Shown here: positions 6,958 to 14,402 of the stretch, in pieces | Layout of the letters: each line of letters opens with the position of its first letter | Numbering within the stretch: position 1 is the first letter of the stretch | DNA from: Euryarchaeota archaeon UBA495 | GTDB lineage: Archaea; Thermoplasmatota; Poseidoniia; Poseidoniales; Poseidoniaceae | DNA length: 24,914 nt | Reading direction: 5' to 3' | Assembly (NCBI GenBank): GCA_002496845.1 | Contig: DALQ01000069.1 | Location: 1,038-25,951, forward strand | Notes under the pieces: generated by a model | What the model was told of the DNA's origin: nothing | What the model saw: only the letters and a program-made list of their open reading frames with translations | Database searches by the model: none | Translations under genes and position numbers: made by a program

Positions 6958-8946
6958 TCAACTTTCGTCGATCACGGCATCGACCACGGCGGCCACGTCC
7001 ACGTCATCCGTGGCCCAGAAAGGCCCTGCGCCCTCCGAGTCGTCACCTTGCCCGCGTGCGACGAGCAACAGTGCACCCAACACAAGGCCGAGCACGACCA
7101 ACACAAGGGCCGAAACCAACCCGACGGAGATGCCCCCGCCGGTGGCCTCCACTTGTACGTTCTTCGCGTTCGCCGTGTCCATCAGCATCACGTTGACTGC
7201 GACGTTGGACGATGAACTGTGGCCGCCCGAGTCGTTGGCTGCGAGCCCCCTGATCGACAGTGTGTGGTTGCCGTCCAGGGTCACACCGGGCAGGTGTTCC
7301 AACTGGTGAACGATGGTCAAAAGGTCCAGACTCACCGCACCAGAACCGGCCTCGAAGCCATGCATGGTGGCCCAATCGTCCCTCAGGTGGTTGCTGCGCC
7401 ACTGAATAGAATCAACTTCGCCCTGAATGGTGAAATCAATGGCATCGCCTGGCATCAGGTGGATTCGGTTGTCGTTGCCAATCGGCGTTTCCAAGGACAC
7501 GCCAATGCTGTCGTCCAGTTGGTAATCACGCTGTGCTGCTTCCATGACCGCAGCCAAGGCCTCAACATGGCCGTGGCCGTAAACGTTGTTTTGGCGGTTC
7601 TTTGGAATTCCATCCTCGAGACACGGCTCGTTGGCCAACATGTAGTGGCATTGGCGGTACGTGGCCGTCTCTTGCAGAATGTTTCGAACGTCAAAGGGCG
7701 ACAGGTCCGGGTTGGCCTGAAGCATGAGAGCAACGGTTCCGGCAACACCGGGCGTAGCCATGCTTGTGCCGCTGAAGGCGACATAACCGTCGCCAGTGTT
7801 GTGCGCAACGGACATCACGTCAGAACCCACGAACGCCACGTTGGGTTTGACGCGCCCTTCTTCGGTCGGGCCTTGGCTGCTGTATTCTGCAATCGCCGTG
7901 TTCTTGTTGAGCGCACCGACCGTGATCACGTCTTCGGCGCCTCCGGGCGTTCCAATGGTGGCTGGAGCTGCTGAGTTTCCAGCGGCGATGAGCATGCTGA
8001 TTCCGGCTCGAACCATCTCGTTGGCAAAGCGGTTGACGCTGTCTTCCTCAGACGAGGTCCACTCGATTGGTCCCGGTCCACCGAGGCTCATGGATGCGGC
8101 TCGAATGTTGTATTCGTAGCGGTAATCGACCGTCCACTGCATGCCGGCCATGACCACGGCAAAGCTGCCAGAGCCGCCCGCGTCGAGGACCTTCACGCCA
8201 ACCAGGAAGGCGCCGGGCGCCATGCCGGGGTGTTCGAAGGTCGGTGCGCCGGTGCCTGCAACGGTGCCGGCACAGTGGGAGCCGTGACCTTGGTCGTCAT
8301 AGGGGAAGACTTCGGTGCCGTTGACCTTGTCGGGATTGTTGACCGGGTCATAGAATCCGATGATTTTCGGGTCATCGGTGCTGTTGTCGTCGTCCATGTC
8401 GTCAAGGCCAACGTGGAGGCCGTCGATGCCGGTGTCGATGACCGCCACGGTCACGCCTGAACCGTCGTATCCGGTGGCCTGCTGGGCGAGGTCCACTTCG
8501 TGGACCACGGCAGCGTCACCGTTCTGAACCTGCACAATCCCGTCCAACTCAAGCATCACCACGCCGGGCAGGGTCGTGGCCTCAAGCACCATGTCGTGGG
8601 GCACACGGCCTGCAACAGCATCGATGAGCGGCAGGTCCCATGCGTGTTCGTATCCTATTTCACGCTCTAGCATGGCCACGTCCGCAGGCGTGGGAGTGTG
8701 ATCAAAGTCGATGATGAGCGGCAAGGTACCGTCCTCATCGATGAACAGAGGGTGGTCATGGTAACGCTCAACCATGTCCCCGATGCCGTTGCCGTCTCGG
8801 TCAACGGTGGTCTCGACCCACCAGCCCTCTTCCTCCTCGCTGGATTCGATGGCTGGCACGCTCACTGAGGCCATGGCCAAGGGAAGCACCAACAAGCTGA
8901 GGACGGTCAAAACGATGAGGCGTTGGGTGGCCGCCTTCGTGGTCAT
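6958..8946 (-). CDS. Surface-anchored subtilisin-family serine protease (S8)
   Basis: Counted from the ATG at 8946, the protein has 662 residues. A signal peptide occupies about 1-27 (QRLIVLTVLSLLVLPLAMA). An acidic stretch and a calcium-site-like DRDGNGIGD (49-57) follow. The prodomain-like segment at 75-150 leads into the S8 catalytic domain, with Asp171 (VAVIDTGID), His221 (DQGHGSHCAGT), oxyanion Asn324 (AAGNSA) and Ser395 (FSGTSMATPG), all intact. A beta-rich region (about 480-600) precedes a single membrane helix (605-630) and a short acidic cytoplasmic tail. It should be an active protease tethered to the outer face of the cell, suited to degrading external protein. In-frame ATGs at 8961 and 8985 are also possible; 8946 is chosen because it gives a normal signal-peptide n-region. 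The next subtilase ends just upstream, so the pair is probably an operon. Confidence 0.92.
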   Translation of the reverse strand: MTTKAATQRLIVLTVLSLLVLPLAMASVSVPAIESSEEEEGWWVETTVDRDGNGIGDMVERYHDHPLFIDEDGTLPLIIDFDHTPTPADVAMLEREIGYEHAWDLPLIDAVAGRVPHDMVLEATTLPGVVMLELDGIVQVQNGDAAVVHEVDLAQQATGYDGSGVTVAVIDTGIDGLHVGLDDMDDDNSTDDPKIIGFYDPVNNPDKVNGTEVFPYDDQGHGSHCAGTVAGTGAPTFEHPGMAPGAFLVGVKVLDAGGSGSFAVVMAGMQWTVDYRYEYNIRAASMSLGGPGPIEWTSSEEDSVNRFANEMVRAGISMLIAAGNSAAPATIGTPGGAEDVITVGALNKNTAIAEYSSQGPTEEGRVKPNVAFVGSDVMSVAHNTGDGYVAFSGTSMATPGVAGTVALMLQANPDLSPFDVRNILQETATYRQCHYMLANEPCLEDGIPKNRQNNVYGHGHVEALAAVMEAAQRDYQLDDSIGVSLETPIGNDNRIHLMPGDAIDFTIQGEVDSIQWRSNHLRDDWATMHGFEAGSGAVSLDLLTIVHQLEHLPGVTLDGNHTLSIRGLAANDSGGHSSSSNVAVNVMLMDTANAKNVQVEATGGGISVGLVSALVLVVLGLVLGALLLVARGQGDDSEGAGPFWATDDVDVAAVVDAVIDES

Positions 8947-8997
8947 GGTTTGACGTGGCATGGGGGCGGCTTCAAGCCATCGCATCGAAGCGCAGCA

Positions 8998-10338
8998 TCA
9001 CCAACGACGCTCGGCGGCACGTTGCAATGGCACCAAGCCGGTCTCTTCCTCGGAGCCATCTCCCCAATAGGCCTCACGGATTTGTTGGTTGGTGTCCATG
9101 CACGTCACGACGTCGGCGGGGCGATCGGGAAGAGGGGACGTCCCGTCCAAGTGACCGATGATTGGCTCGAGGTTGGACATGTTCACCACGCCCCAACCCA
9201 CCTGCGTGCACGGAGCCACCGGAGAGATTGGGTTGGTCCCAGAAAAGGGGTCCCACGTGCTGGAAGAGGGGTACCAAGCAGAGCGGTTCAACGCGTCACG
9301 CACGTCGGCGTTGGTGATGCTGTAAGGGGCGTCGTCCAAGAGACCCAGCACCAATGACCCGTTGCGTCCATTCTCGGCTCCTGCTCCAGCATCGCCGACG
9401 GTTGATCGGAGCGTCTCGAGAACACCAGAGAGGATTCCGGCGGTCTTCGGGGTTGCGAACGAAGTTCCAGACGTGTCGTGGTACCCGTCAAGGTCCTGGT
9501 GGTTTGGCAAGTTTTGCGTCCAATCGGCTGCGATGTCAGGGTACGATCCACTCATGGTCTCCTTCTGCTCGTCCTCGCCTTCGGCATAGCCGGCGATGCC
9601 GATGGACCATGGAGGCCCTGCTGTGGCGTCTTGAATGGCCGGACTTGGGGAGTTATCGGCGGCTCCGGTGTGGATCTTCCCATGGTCGACCACCGCCACC
9701 CGCGTCGCATCGTCGATGCCCGGGACAGGTAGCGAACCGGGCGCTCCGAACGAAGTGCTGATGATGTCGACCAAGGGTTGTGCAGCCGCAGCAAGAACCG
9801 CGGCATCGCTGAAACCTTCTACGAAGAAAATTACGACGTCAGGATTGGCGTTCACCACCGCGCCGGTCACGGCCGTCCCGTGTCCGTCGGACGGATCATC
9901 AAGGATCGGCGTGCCGTCGCCTTCCGTCCAGTCTGGAGATGCACCGATGATGCGCGTGCCCTCGAAGTACACGATGTCCGTGGAACCGATTTGTCCCCAA
10001 CATGCGTCTTGGTCCGCAGCCAGACGTTCCCCGTAGGTGCCTTCCGTGGTGATGCTGCAGACAAGGGTCACTCCAAAGGCATCCAGCAACCAATCAGGAA
10101 GCACTTCGTCAGAAATGAAGTGGTCGTGATAGACGTTGATGCCTGTGTCGATGGGGGCCACGACACTGAACGGCCGCCAATCCTGTTCTGCGTTTGATTC
10201 AACGGCCACTTCGCTGACGGATGGCGGCGAGGGATTGAGCATGGCCATGGCGCAAAAGCCAGCGGCAATGAGGAGCGTGGCCACGAGCAACACACCAGGG
10301 GTTGCGACCCCTCCAGAGGATGTAGCGCTGCCCTCCAT
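8998..10338 (-). CDS. Divergent subtilisin-family protease with N-terminal anchor
   Basis: This 446-residue protein has one hydrophobic segment at about 14-34 (PGVLLVATLLIAAGFCAMAM), either a signal peptide or an anchor. The S8 triad is recognisable but diverged: Asp64 (VVAPIDTGIN), His153 (SDGHGTAVTGA) and Ser293 (TSGTSFATPKTAG). The oxyanion Asn is probably N229, in AADN where most relatives have AAGN. The stretch between Asp and His is longer than usual (89 residues) and contains two Cys (94, 113) that could pair. There is little room for a prodomain before Asp64. It lies 12 to 50 bases upstream of the second subtilase on the same strand, depending on that gene's start. Protease activity is likely but less certain than for its neighbour. 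Confidence 0.85.
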   Translation of the reverse strand: MEGSATSSGGVATPGVLLVATLLIAAGFCAMAMLNPSPPSVSEVAVESNAEQDWRPFSVVAPIDTGINVYHDHFISDEVLPDWLLDAFGVTLVCSITTEGTYGERLAADQDACWGQIGSTDIVYFEGTRIIGASPDWTEGDGTPILDDPSDGHGTAVTGAVVNANPDVVIFFVEGFSDAAVLAAAAQPLVDIISTSFGAPGSLPVPGIDDATRVAVVDHGKIHTGAADNSPSPAIQDATAGPPWSIGIAGYAEGEDEQKETMSGSYPDIAADWTQNLPNHQDLDGYHDTSGTSFATPKTAGILSGVLETLRSTVGDAGAGAENGRNGSLVLGLLDDAPYSITNADVRDALNRSAWYPSSSTWDPFSGTNPISPVAPCTQVGWGVVNMSNLEPIIGHLDGTSPLPDRPADVVTCMDTNQQIREAYWGDGSEEETGLVPLQRAAERRW

Positions 10339-10408
10339 GACGGGCGCTCAAGTGCGCTGAACATGAACCCTGCGTCCACTTGATAGGGGCGACTGAACAG
10401 CCGGGTCC
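10339..10408. promoter_or_regulatory. Divergent promoter region between subtilase and oligoribonuclease genes
   Basis: These 70 bases must hold the start signals for both divergent genes. The only AT-leaning element is around 10377-10387 (acttgataggg), about 27 bases before the oligoribonuclease ATG, the spacing expected of an archaeal TATA box on a leaderless transcript. The match is poor. Confidence 0.25.
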
Positions 10409-10942
10409 ATGAGCGATGACCGGATGGTATGGATCGACCTCGAAATGACCGGCTTGGACATCAAGCAGGATCGCATCATCGAAATCGCCACCTTGGTCAC
10501 GGACGGTGAATTGAACCTCATCGCAGAAGGTCCAAACCTGGCCGTTCACGTCAGCGATGACGCGATTGCAGGCATGGACGAATGGAACACAACGCACCAC
10601 CACCGCAGCGGGTTGGTGGACAGGATTCGATCAGAAGGCGTCAGCGTCGAAGACGCTGAAGCCCGCACCTTGGCCTTTCTCGAGGAACACGTCCAACCCA
10701 ACACGGCACCCCTGTGCGGGAACTCCGTGTGGAACGACAAGCGGTTCTTGGAGAAAGAAATGCCCGACATTGTGGCGTTTCTCCATTACCGGATGATCGA
10801 CGTTTCAACCGTCAAAGAACTCGCACGCCGCTGGTACCCAGAGGTGCCTCGCTACGAAAAGAAGGGCGCACATCTCGCGTTGGACGACATCAGAGAATCC
10901 GTCGAGGAATTGCGCCACTTCCGTGAGCGCGTCTTTCGCTGA
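10409..10942 (+). CDS. orn: Oligoribonuclease (DEDDh 3'-5' exoribonuclease)
   Basis: At 177 residues it is the family's normal length. The DEDDh active site is complete: D10 and E12 in WIDLEMTGLD, D110 in GNSVWNDKRFL, and H155 and D160 in AHLALDDIRES, with a nearly textbook Orn C-terminal motif. The enzyme degrades 2-5 nucleotide RNA fragments (and pGpG) to mononucleotides in the cytoplasm. Orn is typical of proteobacteria, actinobacteria and eukaryotes and uncommon in archaea, so gene transfer is likely if the host is archaeal. It ends 3 bases from the convergent XdhC gene. The first ATG, at 10409, gives the standard N-terminus. Confidence 0.95.
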   Translation: MSDDRMVWIDLEMTGLDIKQDRIIEIATLVTDGELNLIAEGPNLAVHVSDDAIAGMDEWNTTHHHRSGLVDRIRSEGVSVEDAEARTLAFLEEHVQPNTAPLCGNSVWNDKRFLEKEMPDIVAFLHYRMIDVSTVKELARRWYPEVPRYEKKGAHLALDDIRESVEELRHFRERVFR

Positions 10943-10945
10943 AGA

Positions 10946-11857
10946 TCAGATTGCGTCACGCCAGGTTGGCGCGCCAGGCGCCAAACCGGCTTCAGCAGCC
11001 ATAATCGAGGCAGCAACAGCCACCGCAATTTCTTCTGGCGTCTCTGCCCCGATGTTCAGCCCGATGGGACAAACCACGGCGTCCACCACCGCTTCGGGGA
11101 GGCCTGCTTCCAAGCAGCCGTCCTTGAACGACGTCCATTTTGCCCGAGACCCGATGCACCCGATACGTGGCGCATCATCGTGTCCGGGTACCTTGCCTGC
11201 CGCATCGAGGCGACCCAACAACCCATGCAAGCGTTCCCTGTCCTCTGCGTGGTCATGACCAAGCAACAGGATGTCAGTGAAGCGGGCAAGCGTTGTGGCG
11301 TCCTCGTCCGCAAGGAAGGCATCGACGCTTGACACATGACGTTCGGTCGCTGAGGGATGGTGCAGGGCATCGGCATAGGCTTCGCGCGAGTCTTGCACCG
11401 AGGTGCGCCAGCCCAATTGTTCGGCCACCTTAGCAAACGCAACGGCGCAGTGACCACCGCCCATGAGCAGCACGTGAGGGGTTGGATTGAGCACTTCGAT
11501 GGACACCGTGACCCTCCCTCCGCAAAGAGAATCCAACGCCACGACCTCATAGCCCTTGGCCCCACGGTGCAATCCGTAGGTGAGCACCGTGCCCATTGGC
11601 CGCCCAGTGGCCTGAAGCCGTTCCAACATCGCGGCCTTCACACGCTCTTCCAAGCCGGCGCCTCCAACGGTCCCGACCCACGTTGGCCCGGGACTCAGGG
11701 CCAATTTTGCGCCGGCCTTGCCGGGCACAGATCCCGATGTCGTGACCACTGAAGCCACGACGACTCGTTGGCCGGCGTCGCATGTGGCCAAGGCCCAACG
11801 CAGCACGTCAAGGCCCATGCCACGCCGTGGTGGCCTCACGTCAAGGGTTTTCTCCAC
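10946..11857 (-). CDS. xdhC: XdhC/CoxI-family molybdenum hydroxylase maturation factor
   Basis: This 303-residue protein has both halves of the family. The XdhC_CoxI domain (about 20-125) contains VASVVTTSGSVPGKAGAK, GTVGGAGLEERV and LCGGRV. The C-terminal Rossmann domain (from about 127) has HVLLMGGGHCAVAFAKVAE and the closing GLNIGAETPEEIAVAVAAS. XdhC proteins bind the Mo cofactor, help exchange its oxo ligand for sulfur, and insert it into xanthine-dehydrogenase-type enzymes. The listed start is a GTG at 11857 with GTGAGG just upstream, overlapping the MocA gene by 17 bases; an ATG at 11818 is possible and would still keep the domain. The obvious client is the Mo hydroxylase at 2441-6803, about 4 kb away on the same strand. 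Confidence 0.9.
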   Translation of the reverse strand: MEKTLDVRPPRRGMGLDVLRWALATCDAGQRVVVASVVTTSGSVPGKAGAKLALSPGPTWVGTVGGAGLEERVKAAMLERLQATGRPMGTVLTYGLHRGAKGYEVVALDSLCGGRVTVSIEVLNPTPHVLLMGGGHCAVAFAKVAEQLGWRTSVQDSREAYADALHHPSATERHVSSVDAFLADEDATTLARFTDILLLGHDHAEDRERLHGLLGRLDAAGKVPGHDDAPRIGCIGSRAKWTSFKDGCLEAGLPEAVVDAVVCPIGLNIGAETPEEIAVAVAASIMAAEAGLAPGAPTWRDAI

Positions 11858-12416
11858 GCCTCACCCACGCTTGCAGGGCCGGCAATGCCTCAAGGTCCTG
11901 CGGTCGGTCAAGATTGACGTGAAGGTACGGTGCGTCGACCTCCACCAGCGTCCGTGAAGGAAGGGCATCCCGGAGCGGCGCGTCCCTCGCAAGAGCAGCG
12001 ATTCGCACAAGGGCTTCGCCACGAACCAGCAGGGGGTGTCCGGCCCTGCCTTCATAGGTCGGGACCACAGCATCACCAGGGGTGTTGAGCAGCGCTTCAA
12101 GGACACCTTGGTCCCATCCGGGGCGGTCCACGGGACAAATCAACACCTCCGTCGCAGAAGCCCCAAGCTCGGCAAGGCCGAGATGGAGGCTCCCTGTGCG
12201 TCCGTCATCTGGCCGGGGATTGACGACCACGCGGCATAGTAGATCTGCCGTGGCTTCGACCAGATCAGGATGCACCACAACCACTGTCTCAACACCATGA
12301 GCCACCAACCGTTCGACGATGGTGCTCAGCACCGTGCCGTCGAAGAAATCCACCAGCGCCTTTGGACGGCCGAGCCGCCGGCTCGCGCCACCGGCCAACA
12401 CCACCGCCTGAGCCAT
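11841..12416 (-). CDS. mocA: MocA/MobA-like molybdenum cofactor nucleotidyltransferase
   Basis: This 191-residue protein carries the nucleotidyltransferase signature VLAGGASRRLGRPKALVDF at residues 6-24. CPVDRPGWDQG near residue 95 is the metal-binding region, followed by AGHPLLVRGEAL. This is the MocA branch, which joins CMP (or GMP) to molybdopterin to make the dinucleotide cofactor used by xanthine-dehydrogenase-type enzymes. Pairing and overlap with xdhC support MocA over the more general MobA. The start at 12416 is the first ATG and leaves two residues before the conserved strand. Whether the cofactor is the cytosine or guanine form cannot be read from the sequence. Confidence 0.88.
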   Translation of the reverse strand: MAQAVVLAGGASRRLGRPKALVDFFDGTVLSTIVERLVAHGVETVVVVHPDLVEATADLLCRVVVNPRPDDGRTGSLHLGLAELGASATEVLICPVDRPGWDQGVLEALLNTPGDAVVPTYEGRAGHPLLVRGEALVRIAALARDAPLRDALPSRTLVEVDAPYLHVNLDRPQDLEALPALQAWVRRGENP

Positions 12417-12451
12417 GGTTGGACCTCTGGACTCACATCATGGGTCTTGTG

Positions 12452-12460
12452 CTTCATAAC
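12452..12460 (+). promoter_or_regulatory. TATA-like box for the acidic hypothetical gene
   Basis: The sequence cttcataac is centred about 27 bases before the ATG at 12484, the spacing of an archaeal TATA box driving a leaderless transcript. This supports 12484 over the in-frame GTG at 12463. Confidence 0.3.
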
Positions 12461-12483
12461 GGGTGGTGCAGAGATGTCAGAGC

Positions 12484-13212
12484 ATGTCAGCAGCAATTAC
12501 CACTCAACGTGAAGGTTGGGCACCAAACATGGTGAAGTCCATGCGCCTGTTCCAATCGGTGATTGAACAGCAACAAGGCGTGACCGTCATCGACCCACGC
12601 GCTGGCGTTGTCTCACCTTGCCCACATTTGGTGGCGGTGCTGCTGCTGAAAGGCGATTCGGGCAGGACCTACCGCCTCAGCATCAGGGACGTGGACGGAT
12701 CTGGACTTCAGTGCGGCTTTACCGTCGAAGGTGCCCGCTGGAGACAGGACCTGCTCAGACCATACGCTTCCGGAGCTGCCGTCGCTTCGCTCTGCTTGCA
12801 ATCCGCGCAACCTGAGTTGCCTGCAGGCGACCATGCCGTTTCCCTGGCCCTCTCCCTGCTCCGTGACCGTCAAACGGCGATGCGCATTCCTCTCTTGGGG
12901 CAGTTCATTTCCGCAGACCGCGCCATCCTCAAGGACATCGGGATGTTCACCGAAGAAGGTCCGATGCCAGACTTCGAGGACCCAATGGATTTCTTCGAGG
13001 ACCCACACGAAGAGACCGAAGCCGAGGACCCTTTCGAATGGACGGAATTGGATGAATTGCTCCACGCACCGCCACCAAGGGAAGAATCGACCACGACTGC
13101 CGAAGAGCACGATGCGCCCCTGATTCGCGAAGAAGTGTTTCTTCGTGCCATCGAAGAAGCCGAACAGGTTGGTCTTGAGCGCATCGCAGAGGCCTTCAGA
13201 GCCATGCTTTGA
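12484..13212 (+). CDS. Unrecognised acidic protein
   Basis: No family is recognised in this 242-residue protein. Residues 1-140 alternate hydrophobic strands and loops (VAVLLLKGDSGRTYRLSIRD; SLALSLLRDRQTAMRIPLLG) and look like a compact alpha/beta or beta-barrel domain. Residues 148-205 are strongly acidic (PDFEDPMDFFEDPHEETEAED and on), with repeated Phe-Glu-Asp units, and look disordered. A helix (about 213-242, EEVFLRAIEEAEQVGLERIAE) closes the protein. There is no signal peptide or membrane segment, so it is cytoplasmic. The layout of a folded domain, an acidic linker and an end helix suggests a protein- or nucleic-acid-binding adaptor, but that is a guess. It faces away from MocA and converges on the acyl-CoA dehydrogenase, with 3 bases between the stops. 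Its coding bias matches the neighbours, so it is a real gene. Confidence 0.7.
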   Translation: MSAAITTQREGWAPNMVKSMRLFQSVIEQQQGVTVIDPRAGVVSPCPHLVAVLLLKGDSGRTYRLSIRDVDGSGLQCGFTVEGARWRQDLLRPYASGAAVASLCLQSAQPELPAGDHAVSLALSLLRDRQTAMRIPLLGQFISADRAILKDIGMFTEEGPMPDFEDPMDFFEDPHEETEAEDPFEWTELDELLHAPPPREESTTTAEEHDAPLIREEVFLRAIEEAEQVGLERIAEAFRAML

Positions 13213-13215
13213 GGC

Positions 13216-14361
13216 TCAGCCGCGGGTGATTTCTCGACCGATGATCATCCGTTGAACCTGGCTGCTTCCTTCGTAGATCTGCATGACCTTCGCCGCGCGC
13301 ATCAGACGCGCAACAGGGTACTCTTCGGAGTATCCGTATCCGCCGTACACCTGCACAGCGTCCGTGGCGACTTCCATGGCGCTGTCGGACGCAAAGCGCT
13401 TCGCATGGGCGGCAGATTCCGTGTTGCGGACACCAGCATCGGATTCTGAAGCAGACCTCCAGGTCAGCAAACGAGAGGCCTCAATCTTGGTCTTCATGTC
13501 GGCGAGCATGAATTGGATGGCCTGATGCTGGTGCAAGGGTTTGCCGAAACTGTGCCGCTCGCCGGCATAGGTCAGCGCGTGCTCGTAGGCCGCACGCGCC
13601 AGTCCCGTGGCATGTGCAGCAATGTTTGGACGCGAGAGGTCGAAGGCCTGCATGGCGTTCATCCAACCTCCGGATTCTGATTCTCCGATCAGGTGGTTGG
13701 CGGGCACACGCACATCATCGAAGGTGATGGAACGCGTGTCGCTGCAACGTTGACCCATGTTGGTTTCCTTCTTCCCAAGCGTCACGCCTTCACGGTTGGC
13801 TTCAACGATGAAGCCCGACATGCCACGGTATCCTGCATCAGGGTCAGTCTTTGCGAGCACGAAGAAGAAGTCAGCATAGCCTGCACCAGTAATCCACATT
13901 TTCGAGCCGTTGATGACGTACTCGTCACCATCGCGACGGGCAGTGGTGGCGATGGCGGCCACGTCCGATCCTGCGCCTGGCTCGGTGACCGCGTAGGACG
14001 CCAATGCACCTTCTTCTGCAATCTTGCGAAGCCACACCTGCTTCTGAGCCTCGGTGGCTCCGGTGATGATGGGTGCCGTGGCGAGGGCAGTGGCGTACGC
14101 AGCGGTCGCGAACCCCGGATCACCCCATGCCAACTCTTCGTTGACGAGCACTTCCTCCATGCAGCCCAACCCAGGCCCACCATAGGCTTCGGGGATGTGG
14201 AGGTTCAGCAGACCCATTTCGTGGGCTGCACGGATGGTATCGAGCGGATAGACCTCATCGGCGTCCCAATGCTCGGCTTGCGGGCGGATTTCCTCAACGG
14301 CAAACTCGTGTGCGAGTTCCCGCAGCATCTCCTGCATTTCGTCGAGTTGGAAGTCGACCAT
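13216..14361 (-). CDS. Acyl-CoA dehydrogenase
   Basis: This 381-residue protein has the usual length and all expected blocks. The N-terminal helical domain begins at residue 1. The FAD/substrate region contains YAVTEPGAGSDVAAI and YVINGSKMWITGA (about 122-160). The C-terminal domain has RHSFGKPLHQHQAIQFMLADM, VYGGYGYSEEYPVARLMR and IYEGSSQVQRMIIGR. Glu364 in the last block is the catalytic base at the short/medium-chain position. The enzyme makes trans-2-enoyl-CoA while passing electrons to ETF. Chain-length preference cannot be read; the sequence is of the short-chain/branched (BCD or SCAD) kind. With the E1 dehydrogenase two genes upstream, a role in branched-chain keto-acid or fatty-acid breakdown is plausible. 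Confidence 0.95.
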   Translation of the reverse strand: MVDFQLDEMQEMLRELAHEFAVEEIRPQAEHWDADEVYPLDTIRAAHEMGLLNLHIPEAYGGPGLGCMEEVLVNEELAWGDPGFATAAYATALATAPIITGATEAQKQVWLRKIAEEGALASYAVTEPGAGSDVAAIATTARRDGDEYVINGSKMWITGAGYADFFFVLAKTDPDAGYRGMSGFIVEANREGVTLGKKETNMGQRCSDTRSITFDDVRVPANHLIGESESGGWMNAMQAFDLSRPNIAAHATGLARAAYEHALTYAGERHSFGKPLHQHQAIQFMLADMKTKIEASRLLTWRSASESDAGVRNTESAAHAKRFASDSAMEVATDAVQVYGGYGYSEEYPVARLMRAAKVMQIYEGSSQVQRMIIGREITRG

Positions 14362-14385
14362 GCCCTGCCGACAAGGCGGCCGGAC

Positions 14386-14391
14386 TTAATG
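14386..14391 (-). promoter_or_regulatory. TATA-like box for acyl-CoA dehydrogenase
   Basis: The minus strand reads CATTAA here, centred about 27 bases before the ATG at 14361. That is the expected distance for a leaderless archaeal transcript, and there is no clear SD at this start. The gene may thus have its own promoter despite lying 41 bases after the antiporter gene. Confidence 0.3.
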
Positions 14392-14402
14392 CTCGTCAAT
14401 CC

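Noticed and set aside
2441..12416. Mobile element or island boundary around the protease pair between the Mo genes
   Set aside because: No transposase, integrase, tRNA or terminal repeats were seen, so insertion is only a hypothesis based on gene order.
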